From: Phoronis australis
Lineage: Eukaryota > Phoronida > Phoronidae
Length of the DNA stretch: 56,141 nucleotides
Assembly: GCA_002633005.1 (NCBI GenBank)
Contig: NMRA01000045.1
Coordinates: 617,668-673,808 of the forward strand
Reading direction: 5' to 3'
Below the pieces are notes generated by a model that made no database searches, was not told where the DNA came from, and saw nothing but the letters and a program-made list of their open reading frames with translations. The number at the start of each line of letters is the position of its first letter. Position 1 is the stretch's first letter. Below are positions 48,666 through 56,141 of this stretch, piece after piece. A program made the translations under genes and the position numbers.

Positions 48666-49872
48666 CAATTTCTGCAAAGTTAACTTACTTTTCTTGCTGA
48701 GAATATCCCTGTAAAGGACATCTTCTGGCTCAAACCTCAGTTGGTTGACCACATGCAACAAACTGGTCTAAAAAATGTCCTGTCACAGTAATTAATGGTT
48801 TCTACCATGACCATAAGTCATTGAGAGGTCACCTAAGATTGTTATGTTGCCACTAAATTTTGAGTGGGATTCATTACCATGTCCAAATGGATTTATTGCC
48901 TGCATGTAATATGTTCGATTTGTGTACAGGCTTGTGTATTATTTTATATAGTGTCTGTTAGATGGAATAAACAGCTTAAAAAGGGGATTTTTGACTCGTT
49001 TTTACTTCCCTAAAGCCTAGAATGACATGTTTTGGGAGTGAAAATTTTTGTCTGTCACGGTTTGGAAATACCCAAGGCGAGTTTTGTTTGGCTGAGAAAC
49101 CCTAGTAGGTTCATGGTTTGCAATTTAGTCAGTTAAAAAGATTCCCGTTCAGGCCACATCATTACAAAAACCTCCCATTTGGTTTTACTCCAGACGACAG
49201 GGAGGCCCTATCAGTTTATCAATCTAGTCCGTTGTTAAACGTTCCTGTACTCTTTGTCTGGCATTAATTGCAGGCCAATTATTTTCTACGGCTCAAAGAG
49301 TTATTAAAACCATTTTCATCGTCCAGAGAAGTGACATCTAATGGATCTGTTTTGGCTCATTACTGTTTTGCTTCAGGTAAATGTGTTCTTAAATTTTCTT
49401 TTTGTGAAGAATTCAATTTCAGAAGCCAAACACTTAAAAAATCACCGGTTGTAGTCCACGATATATCAATTTGTTTTTGCCAGTGTTTTATAACCATGAA
49501 GCCATTGCTAACGGGATAATTGGTCTACTCCACAGAATACAATCTTGAATCAGATTTCCTAATAAACAGGCCTCTTGATGACAGCGGGAATTGTACATAT
49601 CTAATGACGAAATCCAAGGTACTATGAAATGGGCAGGGTTTCTAATATTCAGTGCCTACAGCTTTAATAACATTTTAGTTTATGCCCTGGGGTGGAGCCA
49701 CGGGTGATTTTTTGTTGTCGGTCTCTAATTATTGAAGATATACACTGCGGACTGATTGGAGTTTGCTGATTGCTTACTTGTTGAAATCCATGCTTTCATC
49801 AGGACGTAATGAGTGCAGCATGGACATAGTGCTTTGTGGCTTCAGACTTTTTAATGAGTGTTTCTCTTTCAG

Positions 49873-50025
49873 GAGATTATTGCAATCAGCTGCTCTTGGT
49901 GCAAAGCTGCCTACCACAACAAGACTGCCTGTTTCATGATGCAGCAGATTCAGGAACAGTGTCCGCTCGGCATACACGGCAGTATCATTGTGCCGCCTAG
50001 CTGGATAATCAAAATTCCCCGGCGG
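49873..50025 (+). CDS. DGKZ/DGKI: Diacylglycerol kinase zeta/iota-type, exon 7 (second half of C1 domain 2)
   Basis: It encodes 51 residues (395-445), starting EIIAISCSWCKAAYHNK. Cys401-x2-Cys404-x4-His409 and Cys414 complete the second, extended cysteine-rich domain, and Cys424 lies in the extension (QEQCPLGIH). SIIVPPSWIIK near the end corresponds to the family's VVIPPTWIL/I segment, which leads into the linker to the kinase domain. Acceptor CTCTTTCAG|GAG and donor CGG|GTAAGT, phase 0. The overlapping minus frame 49774-50052 is a shadow. Confidence 0.97.
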
Positions 50026-53000
50026 GTAAGTTGCTACTGCCCTCTGCAGCACAATCGGTTCTTAGGAGAGGGCACCCAGTGAAACATTGAGACTAGAAAT
50101 TGGAGTGTACATTCCTGAAACATTTGGCAGCGCGTTTTGATCATCAGAATGAAGCATGACCGATATTTGGGCCAGTGCAGACAAAGAGCTATGGGCCTTC
50201 AATACAAATGACCTTGGCTTGTAAATCACGCCTGTGCCAAAATGAACCACAACAATTTTACCTTGTGTGGCTGTGAGACGAATGTCTTCACTTGTTGGAT
50301 TTCTTGTACCCGGGAAGTGAAAATCCTCTGCAAGTGGGGGAGTTGACCTAAGTCTTCAACTGATTTCCTTCCGTAGTCATTAAGAATTCGTTATTGCATC
50401 ACCAAACAACAATAAAGCTCTCTCAACGACGCGATCTAACCTTGTGTACTACATTGACGCCGCTTACAACCAACATAAGTAATAACTCAATGAGCATATT
50501 GCTCCGTGTGTTCACTCCAGAATGACGGCTCAGCTCACGGCTATCTGTTTGTGCTGGTCCTTCCGTAGTGAAGCTGCAGCCTCCTTACGGAACCCTTTGC
50601 TAAGTGACGACGTGCAGTGCAGCGAATAGGCTGGTGGTAGAGCGTGTTAATTCAGTGATCACTAATTTATAATTAGTTGAGGGTGGGTAAGACGGCTTTG
50701 TACTGAAAATTGTATTAATTAAAAATCCTGTGAAGCAGCTGTCAGTAGCAAAACAGATAATCTTTATGTCGTGCAAGATAAAAATTAATAAGCTGAATGA
50801 TGACCTAAATTTAATAGGTTCTTCAAATTGCTGCCAGCAGTGCATCATTGATGCTCAGTCAGGCATGGGGTGTTCGCTTCTAAATTAATCGTTGTTATAT
50901 GTAGATTATTGACTTGAAAACACATTGCAGGATTCGTTTTGCTCTCTGTTTGAGTTAAAGCATTGTACGCTTTCACTCATTAGGTGTGGAGTAATATTCA
51001 GCGTTTGCCAGCACGCCTGTTTTGACCAGCAGCGCATGACAAATATGTCATTGTTGTTACCGTAGCGTGTGAGATTGATGTTTATTTTTAGTAGGTTGAC
51101 TGTAAAAGGCCGGCACGGAAGTCTTTTTATAGATTGATCATCACTATTTGATGGACTTCCAATCGTTATGGATAGGGTTAATATCTCTGGCCATAGAGGA
51201 ATTATAGCTATGGATAAACTTATTCGACTCTTTCTATAGACTTTCTATATCAACCCATGGAGTTAATTTCTATCAATTGAGGGACTATGATCTCTTTCAA
51301 TCAATTTACTAATATCTCCACAAGATAGAAATAATAGCTCTATCTATATAGCAAGGACCCGTATAAAATCCTATGCTGTCCTTTTGTAACTACCATAACT
51401 TGGTGGCAGAGACTCGTGATGTAACGCTTTTTCATGTGATTTTTGTCACAGCAGCATGAATCATTTTTATCTGAAAATCATTCTTCAGTCATACTTTCCT
51501 TTAAACTGTCTTTATTGGAAATTTCAAAACAACCTGAAATGAGCTCAACGAGAGCTTTTGTGACGACAGCATAATTACTAGATTAAAAATAGATTAAAAA
51601 TGCATTAAAAATAGATTAAAATCAATATCTGACAAAGAGGTCAACATTACAAACCAAACTAAGGAACACTAAAAGTACATTTGCCTGCTCAGTTTGCACC
51701 CTGTAAGCATGGACACATTTAGGCCCTTCCCAGTTTCATAGCATCCTATGATGAAGACAATAGGACTCAGCTCAGTTGGTCTTGTTCTATAACTAATTCC
51801 AGACAACACTCCAGTTGTGGTGTTGAGTATACTACTATTGATGAAAGCTTATTTGTGAAATGATTCACGATGCCACGAGGGGTGTGGCCAGAATTTCCCG
51901 AGGACAGATGCTCTCAGCAACCATTAAACAAGTCTGCATTGCCATTTTTTTGTCAAAGTTGTAAGGGTGAGGGCCCCTGCATTTATCGGGCTTGGTTTGG
52001 TGACCCCAAAATCTGATGTTGGTAATGTGACCTCAGATTTTGTTTAGTAAACTGGCTAAAATCCCAGGTTGCCACGGAGTCGCCACGACACTTTGTTGTA
52101 TGCATTCAAAATTATTCTAATAGAAGTAATCATTTGGCAAAAATCAGATGGAGCCGGATCTTCTCTGTCTGCTCCAGGAGGTGGGCATCATATATTTAGC
52201 CCAAAACATGAAATTGGCTTTCAACAAACACGCAGGACACATCTGATATTTGGCGAGTTCTGCAGATTTTTAATTCAGGTGTCATTAGTTTGGTGACCTC
52301 ATTTCTCGATTGGCAACTTTGGAATTTTACCAGGTCACATGTGGCGAGTTGACTTTATGGTAAGCATTGAACTTTGATGTACCTAGAACAGTATCTAATG
52401 CATTTTGAAGCCTGAGTATGAAATGCAGTTGTCCATAATGAAAATTTAGTGAACAATGTCAAGTATTATACACTGCACTTTGAGGCTGATAATCACAAAA
52501 CAAGCAGTTCATTGCCACTAAACCTCCCAAGCTCATGAGACTGGTGATTTGTGAACTTCAATAATTGACAAGTAATGAAGAATCAAGTAGAAGGTGTACC
52601 TTGTCTTCAAATTTAATGTAATTATTATTGATTTTGCATCCCTGGCGGAAATTATTTCACTCTCCTGCATAAATCGGTGAATTTTGCCTGTAGTCATTGC
52701 TATGACTTGTTATTTCACATGAAATGAATTTTTACTTTAATTTTCTTCGCTTCCTGGGGAAATCAGTAATGAATGAAGTTTTCCTCTCAAGTGTGTGTGA
52801 TGATTATGCAAATTTTAGTGCCATGCTTTTTCATCAAATTTGACATTTCCTCTAGTATTCATAATCTCCTGAGGGATTAATTTCTCCTGTTTGGCATATA
52901 ATATGGTCGGAAATTGAAATTTATTTCTCAGAAAAAACAATCATTTTAGCATGATGTTTTGACGTAAAACTATACTTCCTGGTAAAACTTTGTGTGTAAT

Positions 53001-54779
53001 TTTGTAGCATGATGGAGCTTTGAGAAATCTCAAAATTACATTTTGTCCTCTATTTTATCCAAAAGTAACTGTAGAATTGTTTTGAAAGTTCTTTCCTAGC
53101 TTATTTCTCCGTTTACCACAGACTTCTGACTTTTCTATTTTGACCATGTCATTTTTCAGAATGGCGTTTTTTAAGTGACATGCTCAGTGTAATGCATAAA
53201 TATATTGGAATCTTCGATTAAGACCCTGAAAATTTATTTTAGTTCAAAGTTTGTAATTTTGACTGAAACAAACAACATTGTTGGTCATAAGGTATGTACA
53301 AACATTGCTTTAATTCTTTGTACATCAAATCAATTCTATTTTTATTTATTTATTTTTATTTAATGTAATATTTACAATGAGGGTAGCCCCATCAGTTCAC
53401 GCTGCTTTCCATGGAGGCCCTCAATTGATTATTCGTTTTTTGTGTGCGTTCTGTTATTTTCGTTGTCTTGTTCCTTATCGATAAAAAATACGCAATATTA
53501 ATAAAAGTGTACTGGTACTATTAGCGCTAGTCTAATTAACCTATTTTTTATTACAACACACTTGACATTTCTTCCTGGGGGTGAGCTATGAATTCTGGGA
53601 ATTTTACTAATTAAGTTCTCATGGCTCCTAAGACAATTTTGAAGTGCAGGTAGTTCATCTGAGTGAGTATTTCCATTTGTAAAACTCGGCCGCAAGAGTT
53701 TTTAGTGAGTTACCACAACAGCATGTCCTGTCGACAATAAGACACACAAAGGGAAAGTCCAAAGTGTGTCATCATTATAAAATAACAAAATATGCCCGTA
53801 TTGCATCATGGCAGCATGTCGTAGACAAAACACTTAGTTGTCTGCTTCTGCTGTTGTTTGCTCACCTTTTATCCTCGGCGGTGTTAGGGTAAAACCTAGC
53901 CAATTTTGGACATAAATGATTGCCAAATGTTGTGAATGTCCTCAGTTTCTCAGAATATTGTCTGATGCTAGCTTAATGGCGTACAGCTTGAATAAGTGAA
54001 GCATTAAGTGTTTGTTTTTTCTTATCTTTTATGAAAGTGTTAGGAAAAACTCCATTGCTTATCAAATTCTGTCACAACTTGCTGTGATTTTATGCCACAT
54101 ATTGGGAACTGAAAATATTGTTGCTGGCTTTTTTGGCAGCCATATGTCCTCTGTTACCCCCAAAAAGATTCACGCAATTCTTCAGTATTTTGGGCATTAT
54201 GGAGGGCGACGTATTCCACAGAGCATCCAGCTTTATTGTTCCTAGGCAATGGCATTGTCTACACTTTCAATTTTCTGTACTTAATAAGGTGGGTAATTTT
54301 ATGAAAAATCATAACTTCACACCTGGATTAATGCATGATGTACCACGACTGAATTCCTGACTGGTGAATTCAGTTACCACGGTATTTACAAAAATCACAA
54401 ATGCGATTTACGACTCTCCATTGTTGTTATTGTAGTAAATTCTCATTAACTTTGCTTGTAATATACCGAGTTTAAGGAGATGGTTAATAATATTTTTCAA
54501 TTTTGGAAAGTTATGATGGGCAGTTGTTTTTATTCTTCATCTTCAAACTTGCATGTTATTTAGGCACACACTGTTCATGGTATCATGTACACATTGACCA
54601 CCCCAGCTGCTGACTGTCTGGCATCAGTTACTGAGACCGGATGTTACGCAGAGGGGTAATCTGACCAAGTTTCAAATTAACGTGTTTTAACTGATAGCGT
54701 AGGATTCAAACCGTGGATAATATTCGTCATCTAAGCAAAGTTTTGGGCTGAACGATTGTTGTGTACTCTTCATTTCCAG
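50026..54779 (+). other. Intron 7 of the DGK gene
   Basis: A phase 0 intron of 4.75 kb (GTAAGT ... TCATTTCCAG). It includes short AT-rich simple repeats, for example an AGATTAAAAAT run at 51580-51620. No other gene or structured element was recognised. Confidence 0.93.
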
Positions 54780-55018
54780 GGTTCTTTCAAATCGTCTATT
54801 CGGAGAAAGAAACGAGCGTCGCTTAAGAAGCGCAAGAGTAAGGAAGAGTATCGACCCTTCATCATCAAGCACATCCCCTCGCCCATCGTCAAACCTCTTC
54901 TGCTCTTCATCAATCCCAAGAGTGGTGGTAACCAAGGTTCCAGGCTCATACATAAGTTTCGATGGCTCCTCAACCCACGTCAGGTGTTTGACCTCTCACA
55001 GACAGGACCACGGATGGC
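54780..55018 (+). CDS. DGKZ/DGKI: Diacylglycerol kinase zeta/iota-type, exon 8 (basic segment and start of catalytic domain)
   Basis: It encodes residues 446-524 plus two bases of codon 525. The lysine/arginine-rich stretch (about 449-466, [14 protein letters not shown]) aligns with the MARCKS phosphorylation-site-like region of DGK zeta/iota. In mammals that region acts as a nuclear localisation signal whose PKC phosphorylation favours nuclear exit; the same role here is inferred. Next, RPFIIK and [15 protein letters not shown] (484-498) form the first strand and glycine-rich nucleotide-binding loop of the DAGK catalytic domain, followed by [14 protein letters not shown]. The enzyme phosphorylates diacylglycerol to phosphatidic acid with ATP. 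The catalytic GGDGT motif is expected in the next exon, beyond the window. Donor GC|GTAAGT, phase 2. Confidence 0.98.
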
Positions 55019-56141
55019 GTAAGTCTAATCCCTTTGTATTAGCGTTTATGACAGTAGTATTCTCTGGTTTTATGAGTAGTAGTTTCTTTTTTCACAACCA
55101 GTAAGATCATATTTACCCTTGACAGTTTCTGCTCCTTCTGAAGTTATTGGACGCTAGGTAGCGTGGTGACCAAGCTGTTTCAAATTTTGGACAACTAAGA
55201 ACCTCCATAATCCCTTTTCATGACTGATCCACTTCCTTGACCTAGATTGACTCTATTATGTTTCTAGATCTTGGGATCACTTTCAGACTCGACAGGATGA
55301 TCACCAGTCCTGTTAATCAAAGAATTAAAACCAAGAGCATGATCAGTCACAGCAGATTTGTTAATAGTACTCTGAGACCGCCTCCTCTGTGAACGTGTGA
55401 TCCTAACGATGATATTGCTCATTCATCTCCTTCTTGTGTTCATTAAGTTTGACCGAGAACTCTCGGCCAGTCTCATCAATAGTCGAGAGTGATTCTCTTG
55501 TTTTAGTTTAATGCCGGGATGTATGTTGTCTGTTTTGAGTTCTTGGGTATGGTCATCGTAACGCAACAAAGTGATGGCATTGTGAACTTACGGTAAAACT
55601 TTGCCCGCTTAGGCATGAACAAGCAAATTTTAGTTCCTAAGTTTTTCCATAAAAGTTTAGAAGCACCAAATAAATGCTTTATGAATTTTAAGTTCGTCAG
55701 AATATACTGTGTGGGTTTAGTTTAAAACTTAGCGTGTTTTGTGATTGTTTGTGGGTGGAGAAAGAATGATAGGAGCAAGTAATTATTTTTTATGTAAGAA
55801 CCCCTTATTAACGCAAACGAGATCTGTCATTAATCAATTGCACCAACAATAATGAACAGCAATACGCTAGGTGCTTTCTAAAACAATCAAATTATTTATC
55901 TGTTGTCCAAAACTCTATGAATCGACGCTCTGTGAATGACGATCCTGTAGGCCACTTCTGGAGCCAGTTGCTCATTCAGTACAACATTCGGTGTCTCACT
56001 TGCATAGGCGGATTTAGGGGGGGCCCCCCCCCTTGGCTGCCGCAAAAAAAATAAAACAGTAAGAGCGTAGGGAAATGGTGAGTTTATTAATTAACCCTGG
56101 TAATTAAAATTATACGGATGAAAAAAGATTTAAATGTGTGA
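55019..56141 (+). other. Start of intron 8 of the DGK gene, running off the window
   Basis: The GTAAGT donor is followed by 1.1 kb without any match to the expected next segment (LEMYRKV...GGDGTVGW). The rest of the catalytic domain, the accessory domain, the ankyrin repeats and the C-terminal PDZ ligand must therefore lie to the right. Confidence 0.85.
56005..56055. repeat. G-run/C-run segment typical of an invertebrate dispersed repeat end
   Basis: TAGGCGGATTTAGGGGGGGC is followed directly by ten C residues and then by TTGGCTGCCGC and an A-rich run. Ends of the form GGCGGAT..AGGGGGGG occur in dispersed DNA elements of many animal genomes, as I recall, so this is likely one border of an element continuing to the right. 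Confidence 0.4.

Larger units (their letters stand above)
47526..49872 (+). other. Intron 6 of the DGK gene
   Basis: A phase 0 intron of 2.3 kb (GTACGT ... TTTCTCTTTCAG). It contains a full-looking R2 repeat (47585-47810) and a tRNA-like SINE head (48599-48665). Confidence 0.93.

Noticed and set aside
1-56141. Prokaryotic-style operons, defence systems or phage genes
   Set aside because: No dense runs of long frames or ribosome-binding sites; the only protein-coding gene is an intron-rich animal kinase gene.

Overview
This window is eukaryotic genomic DNA. It is AT-rich, its introns run from 0.8 to 11.6 kb with canonical GT-AG borders, there are no compact operon-like gene runs, and it holds many dispersed inverted-repeat elements and tandem arrays. 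The only gene I can defend is a plus-strand type IV diacylglycerol kinase, the family that in vertebrates split into DGK-zeta and DGK-iota. The coding exons match both paralogues about equally well. Together with the repeat landscape this suggests a non-vertebrate animal, perhaps a marine invertebrate deuterostome. The organism guess is weak; the gene call is strong.

Layout. 1-27,595: no recognisable gene, only an AC microsatellite, terminal-inverted-repeat-like elements, a diverged satellite-like family marked by a CCTAGTGGC core, a tRNA-derived SINE-like head, a 180-bp foldback hairpin and an exact-looking 141-bp tandem duplication. 27,596-28,378: probable 5' untranslated part of the first coding exon, behind a good splice acceptor. 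28,379-55,018: eight coding exons, E1 28379-29124, E2 40725-40842, E3 42270-42353, E4 45201-45275, E5 46077-46133, E6 47424-47525, E7 49873-50025 and E8 54780-55018. All junction phases agree, giving 524 complete codons plus two bases. 55,019-56,141: start of the next intron; the gene continues beyond the right edge.

The encoded protein begins with a 249-residue serine-rich, basic/acidic N-terminal region carrying four copies of an S-x-S-[FVL]-D-[VI] motif. Next come the short KAIS-K/R-S segment typical of DGK zeta/iota, two cysteine-rich C1 domains (about residues 296-346 and 367-424), a lysine/arginine-rich MARCKS-like basic segment (about 449-466) and the first strand and glycine-rich loop of the kinase catalytic domain (about 484-524). 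The rest of the catalytic core, the accessory domain, the ankyrin repeats and the PDZ ligand expected for this family lie outside the window.

The introns and upstream DNA contain a mobile or satellite family whose best copy (42639-43880, intron 3) is built from three diverged ~145-bp monomer types in the order ABC-ABC-AB, bounded by inverted termini. Four minisatellites (14, 48, 42 and 29 bp units) lie in intron 1. Most longer open frames in the window are by-products of these repeats.
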